A DNA stretch of 25,024 bases from CBDUBU01 sp965365465 (GCA_965365465.1 CBDUBU010000024.1:1-25024), one strand, 5' to 3'; positions 1 through 8,430 are shown, numbered from the stretch's first letter. A program made the numbers and translations. The notes: a model not told the origin generated them from the letters alone.

Positions 1-1253
1 GCCGCTGTAGCTCCCAGGGCGGTAATCACGACAGATGCCACCCGTCCAGACAGCACCAATTCACGTTGCGAGGCATCCGGCCGCACGAAGCGCCCGTAAA
101 GATCGTTGGTCACGTACGAAGCGCCCCAGTTGATCAGCGTAGACACCGTACTCATAAACGCAGCAACAAGAGACGCCACGACGATGCCCAGCATCCCGGT
201 AGGCAGGAAGTCCAGCATCATCCGGGGATACCCCAACTCAGGATCCTCCATCTCCGGGTACAGCACAACGGCGGCCAGCGCGACGAGAATCCACGGCCAG
301 GTGCGTACGACATAGTTCATGATGTTGAAGAACCAGGCTGCCTTTTCAGCCTCATCCTCGTCTTTACACGCCGCCAGCCGCTGAATAAACTCTCCGCCCC
401 CGTCCGAACGGCGAAAAGTCCACCATTGCACAAAGGTATAGGCAAAGAAGGTTGCCGCTGGAATGCCCGCGAGCGAACTCCAGGCAATGCCGAGCCAGTT
501 GTCGGCCCCGGTTGTGATGGGAACGAAGGATAAAACGTCGAACCGCGTCACGTCTTGCGCTTTGGCGACCAGACCTTCCAGCCCACCCACCTCCGGACTG
601 CGGATGGCAAAAACAGCAACGACGATAGCCCCGAACAAAGCCAGGAAAAATTGAAAAAAGTCGGTGGCTACAACACCCCACAGCCCGGAGAAACCAGCAT
701 AGACTAGAACAAGGACCGAAATCGCCAGCACCGAAAGCAGTTTGGGGTCCATGCCCAGCACCTGCTCTCCGTCTGCAAAACCAAGACTGCTCCAGATTTC
801 AAGCCCACCGACAACCTTGACGGCAGCGAGCATGATGTATCCCAGGCCGATGCAGTTGATAGGCACGGCGAACAGAAACGCCTTCGTTCCTCGCAATACC
901 GCCGCAGGGCGACCACCGTATCGCATTTCAATGAGTTCTGCGTCCGTCACGATTTCACTTCTGCGCCAGAGCCGGGCGAAAAGGTAGATCAGCACCACGT
1001 GGCTGATCCCGAAGGCCCACCACTCCCAGTTACCCGCGATCCCGCGCGTCCCGACGACACCGGCAATGTAAAGCGGCGTGTCAATGGAAAAGGTGGTAGC
1101 CGCCATCGATGTGCCGGCCAGCCACCACGGGAGCGATCTCCCCGACACAAAAAAGTCCACCATTGAACCGGAAGCTCTTCTGGAGAGATAAAGGCCCAGC
1201 GCCAGCGTTGCCGCCATATAGGCGGCAACAATAATCCAGTCAATTGCGTGCAT
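1..1253 (-). CDS. Sodium:solute symporter (SSS family), C-terminus cut by window edge
   Basis: About 417 codons are readable from the ATG at 1253 to the left edge, without a stop. The protein is strongly hydrophobic and opens with a membrane helix (MHAIDWIIVAAYMAATLALG). The stretch FFVSGRSLPWWLAGTSMAAT followed by FSIDTPLY is the hallmark first-helix region of the SSS (TC 2.A.21) family, and the later STVSTLINWGASYVTNDLY matches the conserved eighth-helix region that helps form the Na+ site. It should be an inner-membrane Na+-driven importer. The substrate cannot be read from the sequence: SSS members carry sugars, proline, pantothenate, nucleosides and sialic acid, among others. It is divergent from the predicted outer-membrane protein starting at 1338, with only 84 bases between them, so the two may share a control region. 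Family assignment is firm, substrate unknown. Confidence 0.9.
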   Translation of the reverse strand, partial: MHAIDWIIVAAYMAATLALGLYLSRRASGSMVDFFVSGRSLPWWLAGTSMAATTFSIDTPLYIAGVVGTRGIAGNWEWWAFGISHVVLIYLFARLWRRSEIVTDAELIEMRYGGRPAAVLRGTKAFLFAVPINCIGLGYIMLAAVKVVGGLEIWSSLGFADGEQVLGMDPKLLSVLAISVLVLVYAGFSGLWGVVATDFFQFFLALFGAIVVAVFAIRSPEVGGLEGLVAKAQDVTRFDVLSFVPITTGADNWLGIAWSSLAGIPAATFFAYTFVQWWTFRRSDGGGEFIQRLAACKDEDEAEKAAWFFNIMNYVVRTWPWILVALAAVVLYPEMEDPELGYPRMMLDFLPTGMLGIVVASLVAAFMSTVSTLINWGASYVTNDLYGRFVRPDASQRELVLSGRVASVVITALGATA

Positions 1254-1337
1254 GGCAAAAGGATCTGTTTGAACGTACCTTACCAGAGGATCAAGCAGGC
1301 CCGGCAACATAATCATCGACGGCGTAACTGTACAGCG

Positions 1338-2723
1338 ATGCGGCGTTTCCTTGTCATTTCGTTCCAATGCATAGCTTGCATCTCCTGCATTGGCGCGGCA
1401 GCGCTCGCATGGCTGTTGCTAGCGGGAAGCGTTCCTGCCTTCTCGCAACCGCTCACCTTCGGGTCGGCAGACGATCCGCGCGAGCAAATCCAGCAGGTAT
1501 GGTGGAAGCGCGAGAACACTTTCGAGGCAATGGGAGGGTTATCCCTTATCGGCGCCCAATGGCGCACGGCTGCAACCATAGGAACCAATATCGTGTCGCG
1601 TTCGGTAACGGCCCGGTTCAGCGGCACGCTCCGCGCCGGCATCTACGGGTCTTACAAGCCGGATATTGATGAGCCTTACGACCTGCTCCGGCTCGTCGAA
1701 TTTGCAAGGTACAATCCTCCGCGCGATGCCCCGTTCTTTCTCCGGGCCGGGCCGATTGACAGGATGCGCCTGGGCGCCGGGCATGTCGTCAATTTTTTCA
1801 ATTCCTACGTTGCCTGGGATGAGCGCACGGTTGGGGCCGAAGGGGCGTGGCGCGCTCCTGCTGGAGAGATTGCGGCGTTCACGGACAACCTGCTGGCAGA
1901 TGGCGTCGTTGGCGCACGCGCAGGGCTTATGCCTTTCTACTGGGCGCCGGATTTCCGCACACGGTCGTTTACGGTTGGCCTGAATTATGCGACAGATCTT
2001 AACACCCGGAAAGACGGCAGGACGGAGTTGACTGCTTACAACGTCGATCTCAGTTTCGATGCCTTGCGTTCAGGATCAGTCAGGTTCTCTCCTTTTGCGA
2101 GTGTAGCCTGGTACTCGAACTACGGCAGCGGCATTGGTTTCGGAGCAGACCTCGACAGCCCTAATTTCATTGATCTGGCGCGTTTCCGGCTCCGCCTTGG
2201 CCTGTACTACAACAGCAAGGAGTTCATTCCAGGATACGTAGGCTCGTTTTATACAGTCAGTAATCCGTATGCGCGAATTTGCAATTCAGGGCGCAGCGGC
2301 ACGGGATGTGATTTCTTTGCCGGGGTTCCGCTCGCCAATGCGCTCGGCGGCAACGATCTGCTTACCGAACTTCGCCTGCTCGTTTTTGAACGTATGGAGT
2401 TCTGGTACTATTTCCGGCGCCACTACGGCTCCCAGGCGCTCAGCGAGTACCATATCCGAATGTTTCTGCGCGCTGCCGACCGCGTCAGCATTGATGTAGG
2501 CATGGACCGGGGCGGACTCAGAGGCTTTTTTAGCTTGTTCAGCGACCTCGGAGACCAGACCGCTCTGGTGTTCAACACCCGCTACCGGGTTGCCGGACCC
2601 GTATGGGTATACATCCGCGCTCGTTACAGCTTCGAGCGGCTCTCCGACGGGCCGGACGGCGGCGCTCGCTACCTCATACAGCGACGGTTCGAGCCTTTTT
2701 CCGGGATTCGCCTCACTTTTTGA
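1338..2723 (+). CDS. Predicted outer-membrane beta-barrel protein, unknown function
   Basis: The 461-residue product begins with a charged MRR, a hydrophobic core at about residues 5-33 and a likely cleavage point near AFS|QP, so it carries a signal peptide. An upstream in-frame GTG at 1248 would add 30 basic residues before the signal sequence, so the ATG at 1338 is preferred. After the signal the protein alternates polar and aromatic residues in short strands (for example RFRLRLGLYYNSKEF and FNTRYRVAGPVWVYIRARY) and ends in GIRLTF. A terminal phenylalanine is the usual signature for BAM-dependent insertion of a barrel. Two cysteines in the ICNSGRSGTGCDFF segment could form a loop disulphide. 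I recognise no specific family. The divergent SSS symporter suggests, but does not prove, a role in passage of the same solute across the outer membrane. Confidence 0.75.
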   Translation: MRRFLVISFQCIACISCIGAAALAWLLLAGSVPAFSQPLTFGSADDPREQIQQVWWKRENTFEAMGGLSLIGAQWRTAATIGTNIVSRSVTARFSGTLRAGIYGSYKPDIDEPYDLLRLVEFARYNPPRDAPFFLRAGPIDRMRLGAGHVVNFFNSYVAWDERTVGAEGAWRAPAGEIAAFTDNLLADGVVGARAGLMPFYWAPDFRTRSFTVGLNYATDLNTRKDGRTELTAYNVDLSFDALRSGSVRFSPFASVAWYSNYGSGIGFGADLDSPNFIDLARFRLRLGLYYNSKEFIPGYVGSFYTVSNPYARICNSGRSGTGCDFFAGVPLANALGGNDLLTELRLLVFERMEFWYYFRRHYGSQALSEYHIRMFLRAADRVSIDVGMDRGGLRGFFSLFSDLGDQTALVFNTRYRVAGPVWVYIRARYSFERLSDGPDGGARYLIQRRFEPFSGIRLTF

Positions 2724-2729
2724 TTTCTT

Positions 2730-2755
2730 CAGCGCCCTTCCCGAAAAGGGAGCTG
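2730..2755. other. Stem-loop between convergent genes
   Basis: CAGC and CCCTT pair with AAGGG and GCTG across one G/A mismatch, leaving a six-base loop. It lies between the outer-membrane protein gene (plus) and nadA (minus), where a shared transcription end is expected. No U-tract follows on either strand, so factor-independent termination is uncertain. Confidence 0.45.
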
Positions 2756-2767
2756 CATCTGGCGCCG

Positions 2768-2793
2768 GAGGGTTACTTGAGAGGGTTACTTGA
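2768..2793. repeat. Perfect 13-bp tandem duplication over the nadA stop codon
   Basis: GAGGGTTACTTGA occurs twice with no spacer. Read on the minus strand, each copy contains CTCAAGTAA, so the nadA stop context (Leu-Lys-stop) is duplicated just downstream of the real stop. It looks like a simple slippage duplication. Confidence 0.85.
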
Positions 2794-3778
2794 GATCCCT
2801 GCTCATCTCCAGCATTCGTTCGATAGGCCGCAGCGCCTTTATGCGCACGTCCTCCGGCATCGTGATTTCCGGGGCTTCATGCTTCAGACACAGGTAAAGC
2901 TTCTCCAGTGTATTCAAGCGCATATGTGGGCACTGGCTGCAACTGCATCCGTTTTCAGGAGGAGCCGGAATAAACAACTTGCCGGGATTGTCCTTTCTCA
3001 TCTGGTGCAGGATTCCTTCCTCGGTTGCCACGATGAATGCCTGAGCATCGCTCTGGCTGGCGAAATGCCGGATTGCGCTCGTGGAACCGACAAAATCAGC
3101 CTGTCGCAACACCGGCTCCTCGCATTCCGGATGAGCGAGCACCGGCGCCTCCGGGTAGCGCACCTTCAGCCTTACGAGCTTCTGCTCGCTGAAGGTCTCA
3201 TGCACGATACAGACGCCATCCCATAGAACCATGTCACGACCGGTCTGCTGGATCAGGAACCGCCCCAGATTGCGATCAGGGCCAAAAATGATTGGCTGCT
3301 CTTCAGGGATTTGCCGGATGATGTGCTCGGCATTCGAGGATGTGCAGATGATGTCGCTGAGAGCTTTCGTCGCAGCGGTGCAGTTAATGTAAGAAATAGC
3401 AATATGGCCGGGATGTTTCGCTCTGAAGGCAGCGAATTCAGGCGCAGGGCAAGAATCAGCCAGGGAGCAGCCTGCATTGAGATCAGGCAGGATCACCTTT
3501 TTGCCGGGATTCAGAATCTTTGCCGTCTCGGCCATGAAATGCACGCCGGCAAATACAATCACATCTGCCTGTGTTGCTGCCGCCTTTCGAGACAGGTCCA
3601 GAGAATCGCCTATGAAGTCAGCAATATCCTGGATGTCCGCCTCCTGATAATAGTGGGCCAGCAGCACGGCATTTTTCTCCTGCTTGAGCCTTTCGATTTC
3701 CCCGAAAAGATCAAGCGCAGGGTCAATGGCTTCCTCAATGTATCCGACACCGGGTTCCAGCACTGCCAGTTCTGTCAT
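2786..3778 (-). CDS. nadA: Quinolinate synthase NadA
   Basis: NadA condenses iminoaspartate with dihydroxyacetone phosphate to give quinolinate, a step of de novo NAD synthesis, using an oxygen-sensitive [4Fe-4S] cluster in the cytosol. The 330-residue product shows NAVLLAHYYQ (36-45), GVHFMAETAKIL (78-89), and the three expected cluster cysteines: Cys104 in NAGCSLADSC, Cys219 in AHPECEEPVL and Cys283 in CSQCPHMRLNTLEKLY. Cys278 and Cys280 also precede Cys283, as in NadA proteins with a cysteine-rich C-terminal motif. The ATG at 3778 (MTELAVLE) has GGTGG about six bases upstream and is preferred over an in-frame TTG at 3811. Neither nadB nor nadC is nearby, so nadA stands alone here. Identification is firm. 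Confidence 0.96.
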   Translation of the reverse strand: MTELAVLEPGVGYIEEAIDPALDLFGEIERLKQEKNAVLLAHYYQEADIQDIADFIGDSLDLSRKAAATQADVIVFAGVHFMAETAKILNPGKKVILPDLNAGCSLADSCPAPEFAAFRAKHPGHIAISYINCTAATKALSDIICTSSNAEHIIRQIPEEQPIIFGPDRNLGRFLIQQTGRDMVLWDGVCIVHETFSEQKLVRLKVRYPEAPVLAHPECEEPVLRQADFVGSTSAIRHFASQSDAQAFIVATEEGILHQMRKDNPGKLFIPAPPENGCSCSQCPHMRLNTLEKLYLCLKHEAPEITMPEDVRIKALRPIERMLEMSRDLK

Positions 3779-3949
3779 AATGCCACCGGAGATAAAAGAG
3801 CGTGGGGACAAAGGAAGTAAAGGTATCTGACTCGAGAACGCAACAGAGCGCTCTCGCAGGTGTCACAGTTGACAGCTAAAAGTGTTCCATTATCTTGTTT
3901 TGACAGCACTTAAAGCTGAATGTCTTTCGATCTGCAACACCGATTGACT
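3779..3949. promoter_or_regulatory. nadA upstream region with inverted and direct repeats
   Basis: TGTCA-CAGT-TGACA (3861-3874) is a perfect 5-bp inverted repeat about 85 bases upstream of the nadA start. TTGACAGC occurs at 3869 and again at 3900, 31 bases apart or about three helical turns. On the plus strand TTGACA (3869-3874), a 16-base spacer and TATCTT (3891-3896) resemble a sigma-70 promoter, but it would read away from nadA and antisense to the ABC gene. An operator for an NAD-responsive repressor is possible; no known motif was recognised. Confidence 0.3.
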
Positions 3950-4660
3950 TCACTTATTTTCGCCTACACTACGGGCAGTAGTGAGTTCAACGACCCTTCC
4001 ATGTTCCAGTCGCAGGAGACGATCAGCCCGTTCAGCGAGCGCAGGATTATGCGTTACAATAATAAACGTCTGCCCGAAGGCTCTGCTGAGGCGGAGGATC
4101 TCATTGTGCAGTCCTTCCGCTGTGTCCGTATCCAGGTTTCCGGTCGGCTCATCGGTCAGCACCAGGCCCGGATTATTCATAAGCGCTCTGGCGATGGCAA
4201 CCCGCTGCTGCTCCCCTCCAGAGAGCGCGCTCGGACGGTGATGCGCCCTGTTTTCGAGTCCCATTGTCTGGAGCAAGGCCAGCGCGCGGGGTTGCACCTC
4301 TGAAAACCGCTTCTGCTGAATCAGAGCAGGCATCGCTACGTTTTCAAGCGCAGAAAACTCCGGCAGGAGATGATGAAACTGGAAAACGAATCCGATGGAG
4401 CGGTTGCGGAAAGCAGCCAGCGCCTCATCGTTCAATTTGAAGATATCCTTTCCCTGGAAAAGAACCGTGCCGCCGGAGGGACGATCCAGCGCTCCCAGCA
4501 AGTGCAGGAGCGTGCTTTTCCCGGTCCCGCTTTCTCCCACAATAGCGATAACCTCTCCGGCATTCACCTCAAAAGAGACACCCTGGAGCACATCAAGCGG
4601 TTCGCCTGAACCAGTTGGATAGCTCTTCCGTAGCGCCTGCACCTCCAGAATTGGGTTCAT
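3950..4660 (-). CDS. lolD: LolD-like lipoprotein-releasing ABC transporter ATPase
   Basis: This 236-residue ABC ATPase has Walker A GESGTGKST (42-50), a Q-loop in FQFHHLLPEFSALENV (93-108), the signature LSGGEQQR (146-153) and Walker B LVLTDEP (166-172). The HHLLPEFSALENV segment is characteristic of LolD, the ATPase that powers release of lipoproteins from the inner membrane to the carrier LolA. The wider MacB/FtsE group shares much of this, so a macrolide-type or other exporter is the main alternative. No LolC/E-type permease is encoded beside it; in many Bacteroidota the permease lies elsewhere. It follows the response-regulator gene in the same direction with a 93-base gap, so co-transcription is possible. 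Confidence 0.85.
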   Translation of the reverse strand: MNPILEVQALRKSYPTGSGEPLDVLQGVSFEVNAGEVIAIVGESGTGKSTLLHLLGALDRPSGGTVLFQGKDIFKLNDEALAAFRNRSIGFVFQFHHLLPEFSALENVAMPALIQQKRFSEVQPRALALLQTMGLENRAHHRPSALSGGEQQRVAIARALMNNPGLVLTDEPTGNLDTDTAEGLHNEILRLSRAFGQTFIIVTHNPALAERADRLLRLEHGRVVELTTARSVGENK

Positions 4661-4753
4661 AGCTCGTTTTGACTTCCCGCTTCAGGAATAAACGCTTTAA
4701 CAGAATGTACACTGCAAAATGGCGCGAAATACGGATCACGAGCGCCGGGCAGG

Positions 4754-6142
4754 CTACTCATCCACTCGCTCGATCCCGTACTTGTTCATTTTGTTATAGA
4801 GGTGCGAGCGCTGAATTCCAATGGCCTCCGCCGTCCGACTGACATTCCAATCGAACTCCTCCAGTTTGCGCTCTATGAAAAGTTTCTCTGCGCGATCCCG
4901 GAAATCGCTGAACTGTTCAAACTGGTCCAGGAGATTATCAACAGGACTGGCCGCCGAGGCGCCGGAACGCACGTACAATTCCACATCGCGTGTGGTTATT
5001 TCATCGCCCTCGCTCAGGATGATCAGTCGTTCGACGACGTTGTGAAGCTCGCGCACGTTGCCGCGCCATTCATGCCGCTTCAATCTCTCGAGCGCATCCT
5101 CCGCAAACTTCTTGGCAGGAAGCCCATTGCGCCGGGCAAGCCGCTCCGTAAAATGCCGGGTGATTACCGGAACGTCTTCGCGGCGCTCGCGAAGCGGCGG
5201 TACGTGAATCAGAATGACGCTGAGGCGATGATACAGATCTTCGCGAAATGCGTTTTTCTCGATCTGCTCCAGCAAGTCCTTGTTGGTCGCCGCGACCACG
5301 CGCACATTGACCGGAATAGAACGGTCGCCGCCAACACGGGTAATCTTGTTTTCCTGCAATGCACGCAAAACCTTTGCCTGCGCTGAGAGACTCATGTCTC
5401 CGATTTCGTCCAGGAACAGCGTACCCTCGTTGGCCTGCTCAAATTTTCCAATTCGCTGCTTGGTAGCCCCTGTAAACGACCCTTTCTCGTGGCCGAAGAG
5501 TTCGCTCTCGATCAGCTCGCTGGGAATGGCCGCGCAGTTGACTTCCACCATAGGCCCCTCGTTGCGATTCGAGAGGTAGTGTATCCAGCGAGCGACGAGT
5601 TCTTTACCCGTTCCGGGTTCGCCCGTGATGAGAACGCGCGCTTCAGCCGGCGCAACGCGCTCGATGGTCTCCTTTATGCGAGAGATGGCCGCGCTGCTCC
5701 CCAGGATAGGCGTCATCTCCTCTTCGCGCTGCTCAACAATCGTCTGCCGCATACGGCGGTTTTCTGTCGCAAGATGTCCGCGATCAAGCGCGTTGCGGAC
5801 AGTGAGCAACAGACGATTCAAGTCCGGCGGCTTCTCGATAAAATCAAAAGCTCCCAGCCGCGTCGCTTCGACAGCGGTTTCAATCGTGCCGTGCCCTGAA
5901 ATCATCACGACAGGAACCTCCGGAGCCTCTTCCGAGACGATATGAAGCACCTCCATTCCATCCCGCCGGGGCATCTTGATGTCAAGCAGCACCAGATCGA
6001 AGCGGTTGCCGCGAATTTTTGCAAGCGCATCCTCCCCATCCTCAGCCTCTTCAACAGAAAAATCTTCGTATTCGAGGATTTCGCGCAGTGTTCTGCGGAT
6101 ACTCGGTTCGTCATCGACAACCAGGATGGTCGGGTTCGCCAT
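4754..6142 (-). CDS. Sigma-54-dependent response regulator, NtrC family
   Basis: The 462-residue protein has the three NtrC-type domains. The receiver (about 5-120) holds the acidic pair Asp10/Asp11, phospho-acceptor Asp54 in LVLLDIKMPR and Lys104 in FIEKP. The AAA+ domain (about 145-380) has Walker A GEPGTGKE (174-181), Walker B LFLDEIGD (242-249) and the sigma-54 contact loop, here GSFTGA (221-226) rather than the common GAFTGA. The C-terminus ends in a Fis-type helix-turn-helix (NVSRTAEAIGIQRSHLYNKM). It should activate transcription by RNA polymerase carrying RpoN when phosphorylated. No histidine kinase or RpoN gene lies in the window, so partner and targets are unknown. It sits 103 bases downstream of the TPR-protein gene, same strand. 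Confidence 0.95.
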   Translation of the reverse strand: MANPTILVVDDEPSIRRTLREILEYEDFSVEEAEDGEDALAKIRGNRFDLVLLDIKMPRRDGMEVLHIVSEEAPEVPVVMISGHGTIETAVEATRLGAFDFIEKPPDLNRLLLTVRNALDRGHLATENRRMRQTIVEQREEEMTPILGSSAAISRIKETIERVAPAEARVLITGEPGTGKELVARWIHYLSNRNEGPMVEVNCAAIPSELIESELFGHEKGSFTGATKQRIGKFEQANEGTLFLDEIGDMSLSAQAKVLRALQENKITRVGGDRSIPVNVRVVAATNKDLLEQIEKNAFREDLYHRLSVILIHVPPLRERREDVPVITRHFTERLARRNGLPAKKFAEDALERLKRHEWRGNVRELHNVVERLIILSEGDEITTRDVELYVRSGASAASPVDNLLDQFEQFSDFRDRAEKLFIERKLEEFDWNVSRTAEAIGIQRSHLYNKMNKYGIERVDE

Positions 6143-6245
6143 AGAGGATCAGATTAGAGGATGACGGATAGCTTGGCTGCTTCGGAAATGCCGGATTGAA
6201 AAATCTAGAGGCAGTTGCTCTCAGAACAAAGAACAGAAATGCGGG

Positions 6246-6956
6246 CTACTGTGCAGCGTTCTCGAGGGCATCAAGGCGCGCCACGTAGAAATCAATTCCA
6301 CTTGTGAGGTTCGAGTCTGGATACCGGTCGCGGATCATTTCATACATTTGCCGGGCCTGCGCATACTGCCCGGCTCGTTCATACGAACGTCCTGCCTCCA
6401 GCAGGTACTGAGGAGAGAACAACTCATTCTCAGCATGGAGGGCGGCCTGCTTGTACAGATCGGCAGCGCGTGCGAAGTTTTCCTTGTTTTCGTAAATAGC
6501 CGCCTCTGCAGCGTAGGCGCTGGCGCCTATGTAATTCTCTTCCTTATCGAAGGACTCAAAAAACCTGAGCGACTGGTCGAACTCGTCGAGGCGATAGAGC
6601 GCGTCTGCGGCATAGAACCGGGCCAAGTTGCCGGCATCAGTGCTGCCGTAGTCATCTGCAATCTCAAGCAAGCCCACGGTTTCATCCGTGCCGTCGAGCG
6701 CCGCCCGGTAGTCGCCCTGCTCATAGACGGGAAGAATGATCCCAAGCAATTCCTGGGCTTTTTCTTCCTGCTGCGCATGATAAAACGCATAACCGGCGCC
6801 GATAAGGACAAGAACAACCAGAGCGGCTATTGCTCCAAAGACCAGTTTTCGGTTCTGGTCGAAAAAGTCCCAGGTTCGGGCATAAGCAGTCACGACCGTA
6901 TCCTGGCGCAACTCGTGGCGTTTTGAAATTCTCTTGGGAGGGTTGAGTGCGGACAT
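6246..6956 (-). CDS. Membrane-anchored TPR-like protein
   Basis: This 236-residue protein has a basic N-terminus (about 1-36), one membrane helix at about 37-59 (LVFGAIAALVVLVLIGAGYA) and a helical periplasmic part rich in alternating Ala/Tyr/Leu, typical of tetratricopeptide repeats; the clearest are ASAYAAEAAIYENKENFARA and YLLEAGRSYERAGQYAQAR. Topology and size resemble the YfgM/TPR-21 group, which acts as an ancillary chaperone of the Sec translocon, and also tol-pal-type TPR proteins. I do not assign a specific function. It is the first gene of a minus-strand series (TPR protein, sigma-54 regulator, ABC ATPase, nadA) and is divergent from gap across 353 non-coding bases. Confidence 0.75.
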   Translation of the reverse strand: MSALNPPKRISKRHELRQDTVVTAYARTWDFFDQNRKLVFGAIAALVVLVLIGAGYAFYHAQQEEKAQELLGIILPVYEQGDYRAALDGTDETVGLLEIADDYGSTDAGNLARFYAADALYRLDEFDQSLRFFESFDKEENYIGASAYAAEAAIYENKENFARAADLYKQAALHAENELFSPQYLLEAGRSYERAGQYAQARQMYEMIRDRYPDSNLTSGIDFYVARLDALENAAQ

Positions 6957-7309
6957 AAGATGCTACTAACTATGCAAAATCCAACATAAGCGGCCCTCGT
7001 GAATCAGACGTTCCATTCACAAATGAGCAGCGTGCAGTTTCAGGCAACTTGATAAAATAGGGGCGCGCGAAGGGATCTGCAATCTCCGTATCAAAATCTT
7101 CCCGCCTTGCCCTGACAGTGGTTCGCTTTTACGCCCAAGAAAGGCAACGTTTCCTAAGAAAGCTTGAAGATCCCGGAAATGGATTTTTTAGACTGAATAT
7201 TCATTAAATTTCAGGCTGAGTTCGGATCGTAGGAAGCTTCTATTCCGTACTATTCGCAAGCTACCGTGTGATTTTTTGTTTGTATAACTCAAGTTAAGGT
7301 GACCCCGAC
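6957..7309. other. Intergenic control region between divergent TPR gene and gap
   Basis: No gene is supported in these 353 bases. The stretch nearest gap is AT-rich, with TATAAC 30 bases before the start, but no convincing -35 element or Bacteroidota-type TTTG/TAnnTTTG pair was found. AAGGTG, 8 bases before the gap ATG, is an acceptable ribosome-binding site. Confidence 0.5.
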
Positions 7310-8326
7310 ATGGCAATCAAACTCGGCATCAACGGATTCGGACGCATCGGCCGTCTCGTTTTCCGGGCTATTCTCGAGCGCAAAGACGAGAACTTCGATA
7401 TCGTTGGCGTCAATGACCTGACGGATGCAAAGACCCTTGCTTTTCTGTTCAAGTATGACTCTGTGCATGGACCTTTCCCGGGCGAAGTCTCGGTTGACGG
7501 CAACGATCTCATCGTAAATGGAGACCGTTTCCCGGTCTTCAGCGAAAAGGACCCAAAGAATCTGCCGTGGGGCAAGCTGGGAGCAGATGTCGTTGTTGAG
7601 TCCACCGGCATTTTCACCTCGCGCGAAAAGGCAGCCATGCATCTCGAAGCAGGCGCCAAGAAAGTAGTGATCTCCGCTCCCGCCAAAGGCGCAGTGGACG
7701 CTACCGTTGTGTTAGGCGTAAATGATGATGTCCTGACGGGCAACGAAGAAGTACTTTCCAACGCAAGCTGTACTACGAACTGTCTTGCCCCGATGGTCAA
7801 GGTGCTCGATGACAAGTTCGGCGTGAAACGTGGCTTTATGACGACGATCCATGCCTATACGGCAGACCAGAACCTCATGGACGCTCCGCATAAGGATATG
7901 CGCCGCGCCCGCGCCGCTGCGCTCTCCATCGTCCCGACGACGACCGGCGCCGCCAAAGCGGTCGGGCTTGTGCTGCCGCACCTGAAAGGCAAGCTGGACG
8001 GGTTTGCACTTCGCGTTCCGGTGCCGGACGGTTCGATCACGGACTTCGTTGCCGAACTCGAAAAGGACGTTACGGTAGAGGAGATCAACCAGGCGATGCG
8101 CGAGGCTGCCGAGAATGGCATGAAAGGCATCCTGCAGTTCAGCGAAGATCCTATCGTCTCGACGGATATCGTCCACAACCCCCATTCCTGCATCTTTGAC
8201 GCGCCCTCGACGATGGCAAGCGGCAATATGGTGAAGGTGGTGGGCTGGTACGACAACGAGTGGGGTTACTCCAACCGCACCGTTGACCTCATCGAGAAAC
8301 TGATGAAGGTTGCTGAACCCGCTTAA
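7310..8326 (+). CDS. gap: Glyceraldehyde-3-phosphate dehydrogenase, type I
   Basis: The enzyme converts glyceraldehyde 3-phosphate, NAD+ and phosphate to 1,3-bisphosphoglycerate in cytosolic glycolysis. The 338-residue product has the usual length, the Rossmann nucleotide motif INGFGRIGR (7-15), the catalytic Cys154 in SNASCTTNCLAP and His181 in MTTIHAYTADQNL, plus the C-terminal WYDNEWGYSNR. The ATG is preceded by AAGGTG. A strong intrinsic terminator follows 20 bases after the stop, so gap is probably its own transcription unit although pgk lies directly downstream in the same direction. Identification is firm; cofactor preference for NAD over NADP is inferred from family resemblance. Confidence 0.98.
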   Translation: MAIKLGINGFGRIGRLVFRAILERKDENFDIVGVNDLTDAKTLAFLFKYDSVHGPFPGEVSVDGNDLIVNGDRFPVFSEKDPKNLPWGKLGADVVVESTGIFTSREKAAMHLEAGAKKVVISAPAKGAVDATVVLGVNDDVLTGNEEVLSNASCTTNCLAPMVKVLDDKFGVKRGFMTTIHAYTADQNLMDAPHKDMRRARAAALSIVPTTTGAAKAVGLVLPHLKGKLDGFALRVPVPDGSITDFVAELEKDVTVEEINQAMREAAENGMKGILQFSEDPIVSTDIVHNPHSCIFDAPSTMASGNMVKVVGWYDNEWGYSNRTVDLIEKLMKVAEPA

Positions 8327-8346
8327 TCAAGCCGGATTCAACCAGG

Positions 8347-8382
8347 AAAGGGAGAGCGGATTCGTTTCGTTCTCCCTTTTTT
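8347..8382 (+). terminator. Intrinsic terminator of gap
   Basis: AAAGGGAGA (8347-8355) pairs perfectly with TCTCCCTTT (8371-8379), with further G-C and G-U pairs inside, and is followed by a run of T to 8382. It lies 20 bases after the gap stop codon. Confidence 0.9.
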
Positions 8383-8389
8383 GGGTCTG

Positions 8390-8430
8390 TCCGGTGAAGT
8401 CCGCCTGCGACATTTCCAGGCAACTCCGGA
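8390..8430 (+). other. Compound stem-loop ahead of pgk
   Basis: Three short helices stack in order: TCCGG with CCGGA, AGT with ACT, and GCCTG with CAGGC, enclosing a nine-base loop. It starts just after the gap terminator and lies 78 bases before pgk, so it may belong to the pgk leader or to read-through RNA from gap. No known element was recognised. Confidence 0.4.

Noticed and set aside
3311..3820. 169-codon plus-strand open frame
   Set aside because: Antisense to nadA, whose iron-sulphur cysteines and length are conserved.
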